Source of the DNA: Gillisia lutea
GTDB taxonomy: Bacteria; Bacteroidota; Bacteroidia; Flavobacteriales; Flavobacteriaceae
DNA: 59,692 nt
Assembly (NCBI RefSeq): GCF_021568705.1
Contig: NZ_JAKGTH010000012.1
Span: 1 to 59,692, forward strand
Reading direction: 5' to 3'
Each line of letters begins with the position of its first letter. Position 1 is the first letter of the stretch. A model generated the notes under the pieces. The model was not told the origin of the DNA. It saw nothing but the letters and a program-made list of their open reading frames with translations, and ran no database searches. Positions 34,866 through 43,167 of this stretch are shown here, piece by piece. The position numbers were made by a program, and so were the translations under genes.

Positions 34866-35465
34866 ATGAAAAAGTCAATTTTAGTAATAGCAATTGCTGC
34901 ATTGGGATTCACCACTGCATCTGCTCAAGAGTCTGTAATGTTTGGTGTTAAAGGTGGGGTGAACTTCGCCGATATAACTGGAGATGATTTTGGTGATGCA
35001 GAATCTAGAACAAGTTTTAACCTAGGTTTGGTAGGAGAAATTCCTTTATCTAACAAAGTTTCTATCCAACCAGAGGTACTATATTCAGGACAAGGTTTTG
35101 ATGTAGTGGAAAGAGATCAGGACAACGTTTTTGATACAGATGGTAATATTGAATATCAATTGGATTACATTCAGGTTCCTGTGTTAGCTAAATTTTATTT
35201 AGTTGATGGACTAAGTCTTCAAGCGGGACCATCATTTAACTTTAAAGTTAGTGAAGAGATCGATTACAAGCCATTAGAAGATGGCGGAGATGTAGATTTT
35301 GATGAGGCTGAAGATTTTGAATTTGGAGTTGCTTCAGGTTTAGAATACAAGTTTAACAATGGTTTCTTTATACAAGGACGTTACAACTATGGTTTTACCG
35401 ATTTAATCAAAGACAGAGATATTCATAACTCTGTGTTTCAAGCTGGAATTGGATTCATGTTCTAA
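34866..35465 (+). CDS. Porin-family outer-membrane beta-barrel protein (PorT-like)
   Basis: The 199-residue protein has a signal peptide (MKKSILVIAIAALGFTTASA) and a beta-barrel pattern of alternating hydrophobic residues with polar turns (VMFGVKGGVNFADITGDDF, KVSIQPEVLYSGQGF, IQVPVLAKFYL), ending in the terminal strand with Phe (NSVFQAGIGFMF), typical of outer-membrane proteins. It is the outer-membrane_beta-brl_2 / PorT group, which in some species assists T9SS, but this short member may simply be an eight-stranded barrel. Transcribed alone; a terminator follows. Confidence 0.8.
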   Translation: MKKSILVIAIAALGFTTASAQESVMFGVKGGVNFADITGDDFGDAESRTSFNLGLVGEIPLSNKVSIQPEVLYSGQGFDVVERDQDNVFDTDGNIEYQLDYIQVPVLAKFYLVDGLSLQAGPSFNFKVSEEIDYKPLEDGGDVDFDEAEDFEFGVASGLEYKFNNGFFIQGRYNYGFTDLIKDRDIHNSVFQAGIGFMF

Positions 35466-35487
35466 TAAGAGCAATGTATTAATATTT

Positions 35488-35520
35488 AAAAAGCGAGGGC
35501 CATTGGTCTTCGCTTTTTTT
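35488..35520 (+). terminator. Rho-independent terminator of the porin-family gene
   Basis: Stem AAAAAGCGAGG with CTTCGCTTTTTTT (one G-U pair) around a short loop, followed by T. Confidence 0.75.
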
Positions 35521-35611
35521 ATGTCTCAATTTTAATATCTTTAACTATTAGAAGGAGAAGTTTAGAAGGAATGCTTTTCTTAATCTTCAGAAAAATAACA
35601 AATATTAGCAA

Positions 35612-36031
35612 ATGAAATTATTAATAATAAATGGTCCCAATCTTAATCTATTAGGAACGAGAGAACCAGACACGTATGGCAATGAAAGTTTTGAAGAGTA
35701 TTTCTCTAAGCTTCAATTTAAGTTTAGAGATGCCGAACTTTCTTATGAGCAAAGTAATATAGAAGGAGAATTAATAGATGCTATCCAGAAAGCAGATGAG
35801 GATTTTGATGGGATTGTTTTGAATGCTGCGGCTTATACCCACACTTCTGTAGGAATAGGGGATGCTATTAAAGCTATTTCAACTCCGGTGGTTGAAGTGC
35901 ACATTTCCAATACCTTTTCCCGGGAGAAATTCCGGCATAAGTCATATATCTCTCCCAATGCTGTAGGGATAATTATAGGTTTCGGTTTACAAAGCTATGA
36001 TCTTGCAATTAGTAGTTTTATAAATAAGTAG
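35612..36031 (+). CDS. aroQ: Type II 3-dehydroquinate dehydratase
   Basis: The 139-residue dodecameric enzyme dehydrates 3-dehydroquinate in the shikimate pathway. Motifs: IINGPNLNLLGTREPDTYG, a catalytic Tyr in the same loop, NAAAYTHTSVGIGDAI with the active-site His, and VEVHISNTFSREKFRHKSYI. All family residues are present and the length is normal. It is followed three bases later by a DPH6-like gene, probably the same transcript. Confidence 0.93.
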   Translation: MKLLIINGPNLNLLGTREPDTYGNESFEEYFSKLQFKFRDAELSYEQSNIEGELIDAIQKADEDFDGIVLNAAAYTHTSVGIGDAIKAISTPVVEVHISNTFSREKFRHKSYISPNAVGIIIGFGLQSYDLAISSFINK

Positions 36032-36034
36032 AAG

Positions 36035-36754
36035 ATGAAAAAGGCATATTTGAACTGGAGCAGCGGGAAGGACGCTGCTTTTTGCTTATATAAAATACAA
36101 CAGGCAGGAGCTATTAAAATAGAGAAACTTCTAACTACGGTTAATTCTGAAGTAGATAGAGTTTCCATGCATGGCTTGAGAAGTGAATTGCTCAAGAGAC
36201 AAGCTGAAAGTATAGGACTTCCATTACATATTATTGAGTTAAACGGAAACGTCTCTATGCAAACCTATTCTGAAATTATGAACTCTCAGGTTTTTAAGTT
36301 GAAGGAAAAGGGATTTACTCATAGTGTTTTTGGAGACATTTTTCTGGAAGACTTAAAAGAATACCGAGAACAACAATTGGCTGAAGTGGGAATTGAGGCC
36401 GTTTTTCCCTTGTGGAAAAAAGATACCCGTGTACTTTTAAAAGAATTTATTGAAGCGGGTTTTAAAGCAATAACGGTTTGCGTTAATTCAAAATATCTAG
36501 ATAAGACGTTTTGCAGAAGGATAATTGACCAATCATTTTTAGAAGATTTGCCTGAAGGTGTTGATGCTTGCGGGGAAAATGGAGAATTCCATAGTTTTGT
36601 GTATGATGGTCCCAATTTTAAATACCCGATAAAATTTGAAGTAGGAGAGATGGTAGAAAGGAAATACGCCTCTAAAGATGAAGATGACTGCTTTACTGAT
36701 AAGACCGAGGCTTGGGATACAGCTTTTTGGTTCTGTGACCTAATTCCTAAGTAA
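36035..36754 (+). CDS. DPH6-like adenine nucleotide alpha-hydrolase (diphthine--ammonia ligase family)
   Basis: The 239-residue protein has a PP-loop SSGKDA (9-14) and the DPH6 features VHGLRSELLKRQAESIGLP-like sequence (here MHGLRSELLKRQAESIGLP), VFGDIFLEDLKEYRE and VDACGENGEFHSFVYDGP. In eukaryotes and archaea this family amidates diphthine on elongation factor 2. Bacteria have no diphthamide, so the bacterial substrate is different and unknown; adenylation of some carbonyl is likely. It is coupled to aroQ by position only. Confidence 0.8.
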   Translation: MKKAYLNWSSGKDAAFCLYKIQQAGAIKIEKLLTTVNSEVDRVSMHGLRSELLKRQAESIGLPLHIIELNGNVSMQTYSEIMNSQVFKLKEKGFTHSVFGDIFLEDLKEYREQQLAEVGIEAVFPLWKKDTRVLLKEFIEAGFKAITVCVNSKYLDKTFCRRIIDQSFLEDLPEGVDACGENGEFHSFVYDGPNFKYPIKFEVGEMVERKYASKDEDDCFTDKTEAWDTAFWFCDLIPK

Positions 36755-36765
36755 CATCATTGAAA

Positions 36766-36796
36766 CAAAAAAAAGCCCTGAATTTCAGGACTTTTA
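36766..36796. terminator. Bidirectional terminator between the DPH6-like gene and lpdA
   Basis: Stem AAAAG-CCTGAA with TTCAGG-CTTTT, flanked by a long A run (36767-36774) on one side and T on the other; serves both converging transcripts. Confidence 0.75.
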
Positions 36797-36818
36797 AATA
36801 TTAAGTATTTATTCTTAT

Positions 36819-38210
36819 TTATAAGTGTATCACCTCATCATAAGCAGCTGCAACAGCTTCCATAACCGCTTCACTCATAGTTGGGTGCGGGTGAATAGCT
36901 TTTAATACTTCATGCCCTGTAGTTTCAAGTTTACGACCTAAAACCGCTTCCGCGATCATATCGGTAACTCCGGCACCAATCATATGGCAACCTAACCATT
37001 CACCATACTTAGCATCAAAGATCACTTTCACAAACCCATCAGGAGTACCTGCGGCTTTCGCTTTTCCTGAAGCTGAAAATGGGAATTTTCCAATCTTCAA
37101 TTCGTACCCTGCTTCCTTAGCTTGTTTTTCAGTCATACCAACTGAAGCAATTTCAGGTGTTGCATATGTACAGCCTGGGATATTTCCGTAATCGATTGGT
37201 TCTACATGCATTCCTGCAATTTTTTCAACACAAGTAATACCTTCTGCAGAAGCAACGTGTGCTAAGGCTGGCCCGGCTACAACATCACCAATTGCATAGA
37301 TTCCTGAAACATTGGTCTTGTACCACTCATCAACCAGAATCTTATCTTTATCGGTTTTAATTCCTAAGTCTTCTAAACCTATATTTTCAATATTGGTCTT
37401 AATGCCTACGGCAGAAAGAACGATATCAGCCTCAAGGATCTCTTCTCCTTTTTTGGTCTTTACAGTAGCTTTTACTTTTTTACCTGAAGTGTCAAGACTC
37501 TCTACAGAAGAGTTCGTCATTACCTTAATTCCTGCTTTTTTGAAGCTTCTCTCAAATTGTTTAGAAACCTCTTCATCTTCTAATGGAACCAAATTCGGTA
37601 AGAACTCTACCACGGTAACCTCGGTTCCCATCGTATTGTAGAAATGTGCGAATTCTACACCAATTGCTCCAGAACCAACTACGATCATAGATTTTGGTTG
37701 CTCTTTTAAGGTCATTGCCTCGCGGTAACCAATTACTTTCTTACCATCTTGCTTTAAACTAGGTAATTCTCTTGAGCGAGCTCCTGTAGCAATAATGATA
37801 TTATCTGCTTCGTAATCGGTAGTTTTATCATTCTTATCGGTAACTGCAATCTTTTTACCGGCTTTTAACTTCCCGTAACCTTCAATTACATCAATTTTAT
37901 TTTTCTTCATTAGGAATTGAACACCTTTACTCATTCCATTTGCAACATCTCTACTTCTTTTTACAACTGCACTAAAATCTTTATCGGCATCTTTCAAAGT
38001 AAGACCATAGTCTTCAGCATGTTTTAGATAATCGAAAACCTGCGCACTTTTTAACAATGCTTTTGTTGGGATACAACCCCAGTTAAGACAAACACCACCA
38101 AGACTTTCTTTCTCGACGATGGCGGTTTTAAAACCTAATTGCGAAGCGCGGATTGCGGTAACATAACCTCCAGGTCCACTTCCTAAAACAATGATATCGT
38201 ATTTACTCAT
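36819..38210 (-). CDS. lpdA: Dihydrolipoyl dehydrogenase (E3)
   Basis: The 463-residue flavoprotein reoxidises the lipoyl groups of 2-oxoacid dehydrogenase complexes and the glycine cleavage system. It has an FAD-binding VLGSGPGGYVTAI, redox pair in GGVCLNWGCIPTKALL, NAD-binding VVGSGAIGVEFAHF, YAIGDVVAGPALAHVA, and the C-terminal His-Glu pair in HPHPTMSEAV. Gene size and all residues are normal. No E1 or E2 gene is near, so it is a stand-alone E3 that serves several complexes. Confidence 0.95.
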   Translation of the reverse strand: MSKYDIIVLGSGPGGYVTAIRASQLGFKTAIVEKESLGGVCLNWGCIPTKALLKSAQVFDYLKHAEDYGLTLKDADKDFSAVVKRSRDVANGMSKGVQFLMKKNKIDVIEGYGKLKAGKKIAVTDKNDKTTDYEADNIIIATGARSRELPSLKQDGKKVIGYREAMTLKEQPKSMIVVGSGAIGVEFAHFYNTMGTEVTVVEFLPNLVPLEDEEVSKQFERSFKKAGIKVMTNSSVESLDTSGKKVKATVKTKKGEEILEADIVLSAVGIKTNIENIGLEDLGIKTDKDKILVDEWYKTNVSGIYAIGDVVAGPALAHVASAEGITCVEKIAGMHVEPIDYGNIPGCTYATPEIASVGMTEKQAKEAGYELKIGKFPFSASGKAKAAGTPDGFVKVIFDAKYGEWLGCHMIGAGVTDMIAEAVLGRKLETTGHEVLKAIHPHPTMSEAVMEAVAAAYDEVIHL

Positions 38211-38320
38211 ATTCTGAATTTTTTGTAACAGTTTAAGAAGTTGCGAATTTAAGGAATTCTAGTCTAAACAAAAAGTTATTAGAAAGGCTACAACGCTTAA
38301 TATTTAAAATTAATGAAATA

Positions 38321-38357
38321 AAAAAAGGCTTATTCTTTAAAAGAGATAAGCCTTTAT
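38321..38357 (-). terminator. Rho-independent terminator of the collagen-like lipoprotein gene
   Basis: Minus-strand stem ATAAGGCTTAT-type: AAAGGCTTAT (38325-38334) with ATAAGCCTTT (38346-38355), with a U tract encoded by the A run at 38319-38326. Confidence 0.75.
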
Positions 38358-38374
38358 GGTATTGGGTTTTCTAT

Positions 38375-38914
38375 TTATTTTTTAAGACTCGCTTTTTCAA
38401 TGTCATTTTCCTGAACATCTAAAGCTTTCATAACTGCTTCCATATTGGAAATATCTACTCCTGAAGTCTCAGCAAACTCAGCAGGTACTACTACAACTCT
38501 TAACACTTGATCGTCTGTATAACTAGAATCCAAGCTTCCAAAATCTGCTGTTCCATCTAAAAAGATAAGAACATCGAAAAAGGTGTAGTCAAAATTGTAT
38601 TGAAGGGCTTGCCCGTTTATATAATAAGTTTGAGGAAGTTGTCTAAAAACTTCAACCGGTTGTCCACCTGCGGTACCATCTTCTCCGGTTTTTAGATATA
38701 CAAGAACAACATCCGATTCATAAACCTCTAAGCCAACATCGTTGAAATTCAAGGAAAGTTCGTAATTATTAGCCGCGCTAAAATCTCCTGTAACATCTAC
38801 TACGCTACCAATTAGACCGTCTTCTCCCGGAGGACCTTGTGGTCCCGGATCTCCATCAGAACAAGAGGTTAGTGCGATAAATGAGAATAATGCTAATGTG
38901 ATAATTTTTTTCAT
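38375..38914 (-). CDS. Lipoprotein with a short collagen-like GXY stretch
   Basis: The 179-residue protein has a lipoprotein signal (MKKIITLALFSFIALTSC, Cys18) followed at once by GDPGPQGPPGEDG, four Gly-X-Y triplets of collagen type, then a beta-rich domain (VVDVTGDFSAANNYELSLNF, VLVYLKTGEDGTAGGQPVEVF) of unknown family. Short collagen-like leaders after the lipobox recur in Bacteroidota surface proteins. The domain fold is not recognised. It is on the same strand as the two msrB genes, 16 bases downstream, so may be cotranscribed. Confidence 0.7.
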   Translation of the reverse strand: MKKIITLALFSFIALTSCSDGDPGPQGPPGEDGLIGSVVDVTGDFSAANNYELSLNFNDVGLEVYESDVVLVYLKTGEDGTAGGQPVEVFRQLPQTYYINGQALQYNFDYTFFDVLIFLDGTADFGSLDSSYTDDQVLRVVVVPAEFAETSGVDISNMEAVMKALDVQENDIEKASLKK

Positions 38915-38930
38915 GGTTTAATGTTTTAAG

Positions 38931-39323
38931 TTATTTTTCAAATTCAATACTTGCGGAATTTACACAGTAACGCTGGCTAGAAGCTGTGGGACCATCATCA
39001 AACACGTGCCCTAAATGGCTTCCGCAGTTTGCACATAAAATTTCTGTACGTAACATTCCAAAACTTCTGTCTTGTATATATTCTACACTTCCCGGAATGG
39101 ATTCATCAAAACTTGGCCAACCACATCCGCTTTCAAATTTAGTATTACTTTCAAATAATTTTGCATTACAGGCAGCACAGTGATATTCACCTTTATCGAA
39201 ATGAAGATTATATTTTCCGGTGTGAGGAGCTTCCGTTCCCTTTTGTCTTAGAACTTTATACTGCTCAGGAGAAAGTTTTTCTTTCCATTCCTTATCAGAT
39301 AGTTCTAAATTATATTTTTTCAT
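38931..39323 (-). CDS. msrB: Peptide methionine-(R)-S-oxide reductase MsrB, cytoplasmic
   Basis: The 130-residue protein reduces methionine-R-sulphoxide in proteins. Zinc cysteines C49/C52 (HCAACN) and C97/C100 (LCANCG), the catalytic C120 (RYCVNSASI) and GCGWPSF, GHVFDDGP are all present. It has no signal peptide. It lies seven bases downstream of a second msrB with a lipoprotein signal; the pair are clearly paralogues that protect different compartments. Confidence 0.92.
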   Translation of the reverse strand: MKKYNLELSDKEWKEKLSPEQYKVLRQKGTEAPHTGKYNLHFDKGEYHCAACNAKLFESNTKFESGCGWPSFDESIPGSVEYIQDRSFGMLRTEILCANCGSHLGHVFDDGPTASSQRYCVNSASIEFEK

Positions 39324-39330
39324 AGCTAAA

Positions 39331-39816
39331 TTATTTAGTCTTTGGAACGAATTTCATAGCAACTCCATTTATACAATGTCTTTTCCCAGTAGTCTCTTTT
39401 GGACCATCATCAAATACATGTCCTAAGTGACCACCACAATTTGCACAGTGAACTTCATCTCGAGAATAACCTAATTTAGAGTCAGATCCATAAGCTACTC
39501 CACCTTTTATAGCTCTGTCGAAACTTGGCCAACCTGTCCCGCTATCAAATTTATATTTTGTTTCATATACTTCATTTCCACATGCCGCACACACAAAGGT
39601 TCCAGGTGTTTTAATGTCATTTAATTCACTTGAAAAAGGTGGCTCTGTAGCTTCATTTATCATCACAGCATATTGTTCTGCCGTAAGACTGGCTTTCCAT
39701 TCTGTATCAGTCTTTGAAACATTATATTTAGCAGAAGATTTAGTTTGATTTTTCTGAGCATTTCCGTTGCAACTAACAGCTATAACGACCAATAGGACTA
39801 AAAAGAATTTTTTCAT
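39331..39816 (-). CDS. msrB: Peptide methionine-(R)-S-oxide reductase MsrB, envelope lipoprotein
   Basis: The 161-residue protein has a lipoprotein signal (MKKFFLVLLVVIAVSC, Cys16) followed by an MsrB domain with zinc cysteines C76/C79 (VCAACG) and C124/C127 (HCANCG), GTGWPSF, GHVFDDGP and catalytic C148 (RHCINGVAM). It should repair oxidised Met in periplasmic or surface proteins. It precedes the cytoplasmic copy by seven bases. Its envelope location fits exposure to host or environmental oxidants and probably needs an external electron donor, not identified here. Confidence 0.9.
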   Translation of the reverse strand: MKKFFLVLLVVIAVSCNGNAQKNQTKSSAKYNVSKTDTEWKASLTAEQYAVMINEATEPPFSSELNDIKTPGTFVCAACGNEVYETKYKFDSGTGWPSFDRAIKGGVAYGSDSKLGYSRDEVHCANCGGHLGHVFDDGPKETTGKRHCINGVAMKFVPKTK

Positions 39817-39845
39817 CGGTATATTTTTCTCTAAAACTACAAAGA

Positions 39846-40715
39846 TTATACCGTGATGAACGTTGTGATTTTGTTAATTACATGAGCATCTCCTAATATC
39901 TTTCTATGCCCTAAACCTTCGGTAATCAATAATGTTGAGTTTTTAAGTTTATCGGCAATCTCATATGCAGAACTTACATGCACATCTACATCATCTTCAT
40001 CGTGCACTACCAGTGTTGGAATATTTACTTTTTCAGCAGATAAAGCTCCGGAGTAGGAATCCATATCTTCACCAAATTTAGAATCGAAGTAGGCTTTCAT
40101 CTTATCGGCTACTTTTTCAGATAAGCCCATATTCCGGGCAAATTCTTTGGTAATGTGAGTAACGCTGTTGGCTGTGCCTATTATAACCAACTTTTTGATA
40201 GATAACCCGTCTTTAATGGCCTTAAGAATAGACATGCCACCTAAAGAATGCCCAATAGCAGCTTCAAAAGGACCATGTATCTCGTTTAAATGATGAATTG
40301 ATTCAATAAAAAAAGGCATCATGCTTATCTTCCCATTAGCTTTTCCATGGGCAGGAGCATCAAAACTCACTACCGAATAGCCTTTTTCGATGAGCGCTTC
40401 TGCGATGTGAGCCATTTGGGTACCACGACCGCTCCAACCGTGGATTAACAGCACTTTTTTATTAGATGTCCCGTAGCTGTAGCTAACAATCTCCCTGTTA
40501 ATGGATGGAACAATAATAGTTTTCTGAATTGAATTTTCATCCATTCTTTTCTCCCTTTTCGGAAGCTTATATTTATGAGGAGAAAGAAATAATCTGGCAG
40601 CAAATCTACTTGCAAGAAAAGGGGAGATCGCTGTTAAGATCTTCCCTGTGGTTAATATGTATTTTGGAGTTAACAATACCTGTACAGGTAATTTATTTTT
40701 GTGGTCTTTAGTCAT
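39846..40715 (-). CDS. Alpha/beta hydrolase
   Basis: The 289-residue protein (from ATG 40715, MTKDHKNK) has an alpha/beta hydrolase fold: VLLIHGWSGRGTQM oxyanion region, nucleophile Ser in IGHSLGGMSI, a catalytic Asp in HDEDDVDVHVSS, and His in GLGHRKILGD. No export signal is seen. The upstream frame continues to TTG 40736, which is not a credible start. Substrate unknown; esterase or lipase-like. It lies 30 bases upstream of the lipoprotein msrB on the same strand. Confidence 0.82.
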   Translation of the reverse strand: MTKDHKNKLPVQVLLTPKYILTTGKILTAISPFLASRFAARLFLSPHKYKLPKREKRMDENSIQKTIIVPSINREIVSYSYGTSNKKVLLIHGWSGRGTQMAHIAEALIEKGYSVVSFDAPAHGKANGKISMMPFFIESIHHLNEIHGPFEAAIGHSLGGMSILKAIKDGLSIKKLVIIGTANSVTHITKEFARNMGLSEKVADKMKAYFDSKFGEDMDSYSGALSAEKVNIPTLVVHDEDDVDVHVSSAYEIADKLKNSTLLITEGLGHRKILGDAHVINKITTFITV

Positions 40716-40893
40716 ATTATCATTAAAAGAGGGCAAGATAATAATATAGGAAAGATCGCAGGATAATTATTAGAACATCTTTTTATTTTGAGATTGGTAT
40801 TATTTTTGAAAATTAACTTTTGTTAAAGCGAACTTAAACTAATTAAAGAGAAGGCTTCACTTTTGTACTTTTATCAAAAATAAACCAAAAATT

Positions 40894-41715
40894 ATGAGAA
40901 TTAAAAACTTACTTATAGTTGTATTTGCCGTTCTAACCTTAGTAAGCTGTAAGACGAATCCTTTTACGGGTGAGAAAAATTTGAATTTTGTCTCAAATGA
41001 ACAGTTATTCCCGTCTGCCTTTGCTCAATATGATGAGTTTTTGTCGGAAAACAAAGTTGTTAAGAATACTGCTGAAGCTAATATGATAAAAAATGTGGGG
41101 CAAAAAATTGTTACCGCCTCAGAGAGATTTTTAAATGCTAATGGGTATCAGGGATATTTAAAAGATTTTGCATGGGAATTTAATCTGGTACAAGACGATG
41201 CCGTAAATGCTTGGGCGATGCCTGGAGGTAAAACTGTAGTATATACTGGAATACTTCCTATAGCTAAAGATGAAACCGGAATAGCAGTGGTAATGGCGCA
41301 TGAGGTAGCTCACGCATTAGCTGATCATGGTGCACAACGTATGAGCGCTGCGCAATTACAACAATTAGGTGCTGTTGCAGGTAGTGTTGCGGTAAGTGGT
41401 AAGAGCGAGCAAACTCAGCAAATCTTTGCGCAGGCATATGGTCTTGGATCGCAATTAGGAGTGATGCTTCCTTTTAGTAGAAGTCATGAAACTGAAGCCG
41501 ATAGAATTGGATTAACATTAATGGCAATTGCTGGATATAACCCAGATGAAGCTGCAGATCTTTGGAGAAGAATGGCTGCTCATAGCGATGGGCAAGCTCC
41601 ACCTGAATTCTTAAGTACACACCCTTCTTCTGCAACAAGAATTAGTAATCTTACAAAATGGGCACCTGAAGCGAGAGCGGAAGCTGCTAAATATGGAGTG
41701 ACTACATTTAAATAA
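40894..41715 (+). CDS. M48 family metalloprotease, lipoprotein
   Basis: The 273-residue protein has a lipoprotein signal (MRIKNLLIVVFAVLTLVSC, Cys19) and the zinc HExxH (HEVAH, 136-140) with the third ligand in SHETEADRIG. This matches LoiP/BepA-like proteases that process or degrade outer-membrane proteins. Mature chain begins KTNPFTGEKNLNFVSNEQ, as in the family, and ends STHPSSATRISNLTKWAPEA. Likely surface or outer-membrane anchored in the periplasm. A terminator follows. Confidence 0.9.
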   Translation: MRIKNLLIVVFAVLTLVSCKTNPFTGEKNLNFVSNEQLFPSAFAQYDEFLSENKVVKNTAEANMIKNVGQKIVTASERFLNANGYQGYLKDFAWEFNLVQDDAVNAWAMPGGKTVVYTGILPIAKDETGIAVVMAHEVAHALADHGAQRMSAAQLQQLGAVAGSVAVSGKSEQTQQIFAQAYGLGSQLGVMLPFSRSHETEADRIGLTLMAIAGYNPDEAADLWRRMAAHSDGQAPPEFLSTHPSSATRISNLTKWAPEARAEAAKYGVTTFK

Positions 41716-41738
41716 GATATCAAGAAATAATAATTTTG

Positions 41739-41766
41739 AAAGCTGCTCAATTTGAGCAGCTTTTTC
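41739..41766 (+). terminator. Rho-independent terminator of the M48 protease gene
   Basis: Stem AAAGCTGCTCAA (41739-41750) with TTGAGCAGCTTT (41752-41763) and a T tail. The next gene starts 13 bases later. Confidence 0.8.
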
Positions 41767-41778
41767 TATTTTTAAAAA

Positions 41779-43095
41779 ATGAAAGATCTCCCTAAAGGAA
41801 GTAAGAAATTGTTAAATGCATGGGCATTTTACGATTGGGCCAATTCTGTTTACAGTTTAGTAATAACTTCCGCAATATTTCCCATTTTTTATGGTGCTGT
41901 TACTATCGTTAAGAATAATGATGGAGTTATTTTAGATGACACTGTTAATTTCCTTGGATTTAACTTTAATAATGATTCTCTTATCAGCTATGTTACTGCT
42001 GCTGCGTTTTTAGTGGTATCTATTTTTAGTCCGTTTTTATCGGGAATATCAGATTATGTGGGGAATAAAAAATCTTTTTTAAAGTTCTTCTGCTATTTGG
42101 GAGCTGTTTCTTGTATAGGATTGTTTTGGTTTAGCTTAGACTTCCTCTGGTTTGGTTTGCTTTGCTACTTCTTGGCGCTAATAGGTTTTTGGTCAAGTTT
42201 GGTGTTCTATAACTCCTATTTGCCGGATGTTGCTTTTCCTGATCAACAAGATAAAATAAGTGCTAAGGGATTTTCTATGGGCTATATAGGTAGTGTTATT
42301 CTTCTTCTTATCTGCCTGGTAATGATCATGAAATATGAGTGGTTCGGTTTTGAAGATGAAGGTTTACCGACTCGGCTTTCTTTTGTTTTAACCGGGATTT
42401 GGTGGATAAGCTTTAGCCAGTATACTTATTACTACTTACCCAAAGGTAATAAGAAACAAAAAATGACCAGAAATGTACTCTTTAACGGATTTAAAGAATT
42501 GAGGTCTATTTGGTATGCTTTAAAGCATCAAAAGCCTTTGTATAGATATTTAATTGCATTTTTTGTTTATAGTATGGGTGTGCAAACGGTTATGCTAATT
42601 GCTACTTATTTTGGAATAGAAGAACTGGATTGGGGAGAGCAAGACGCTACAACAGGTTTAATTGTAAGTATACTTTTAATTCAGTTGGTAGCCGTTGCCG
42701 GAGCGACACTTACTTCAAGGATTGCCGGCCGTATAGGGAATATTAAAACTTTGATAGGTCTTAATTTGTTTTGGATTGTAATATGCGTCTATGCTTACTT
42801 CATTACAACCCCTTTTGGTTTTTACATTGCGGCAGCGAGTGTAGGGCTTATAATGGGAGGGATTCAAGCGCTTTCCAGATCTACTTATTCAAAAATGCTT
42901 CCGGTGAGCACTCTTGACTCTGCTAGTTACTTTAGTTTTTACGATGTCTCTGAAAAAATAGGAATTGTAATAGGGATGCTTATGTATGGGGTAGTAGCGC
43001 AAGTAACGGGAAGCGTTAGAAATGCTATTCTCTTTTTAGTTGTCTTTTTTATATTAGGAGTTTTCCTGTTATTAAGAGTTCCTAAGGATAAATAA
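41779..43095 (+). CDS. MFS transporter, UMF1/Atg22-like
   Basis: The 438-residue protein has about twelve transmembrane helices. The opening LLNAWAFYDWANSVYSLVITSAIFPIFY is the hallmark of the UMF1/Atg22 branch of the major facilitator superfamily, and GNIKTLIGLNLFWIVICVYA and GGIQALSRSTYSKMLP are also of that branch. Related yeast Atg22 exports amino acids from vacuoles; the bacterial cargo is unknown. It is transcribed alone, with a strong bidirectional terminator after it. Confidence 0.87.
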   Translation: MKDLPKGSKKLLNAWAFYDWANSVYSLVITSAIFPIFYGAVTIVKNNDGVILDDTVNFLGFNFNNDSLISYVTAAAFLVVSIFSPFLSGISDYVGNKKSFLKFFCYLGAVSCIGLFWFSLDFLWFGLLCYFLALIGFWSSLVFYNSYLPDVAFPDQQDKISAKGFSMGYIGSVILLLICLVMIMKYEWFGFEDEGLPTRLSFVLTGIWWISFSQYTYYYLPKGNKKQKMTRNVLFNGFKELRSIWYALKHQKPLYRYLIAFFVYSMGVQTVMLIATYFGIEELDWGEQDATTGLIVSILLIQLVAVAGATLTSRIAGRIGNIKTLIGLNLFWIVICVYAYFITTPFGFYIAAASVGLIMGGIQALSRSTYSKMLPVSTLDSASYFSFYDVSEKIGIVIGMLMYGVVAQVTGSVRNAILFLVVFFILGVFLLLRVPKDK

Positions 43096-43113
43096 TTGGA
43101 GAGTATTAAAAAT

Positions 43114-43155
43114 AGAAAGGGCAACTAAATCAGTTTTAGTTGCCCTTTCTATTTT
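43114..43155. terminator. Bidirectional terminator between the MFS gene and the GIN-protein operon
   Basis: A near-perfect 16-bp stem (43114-43129 with 43134-43150) flanked by A and T runs; suits both converging transcripts. Confidence 0.85.
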
Positions 43156-43167
43156 CTGCAATAAGTT

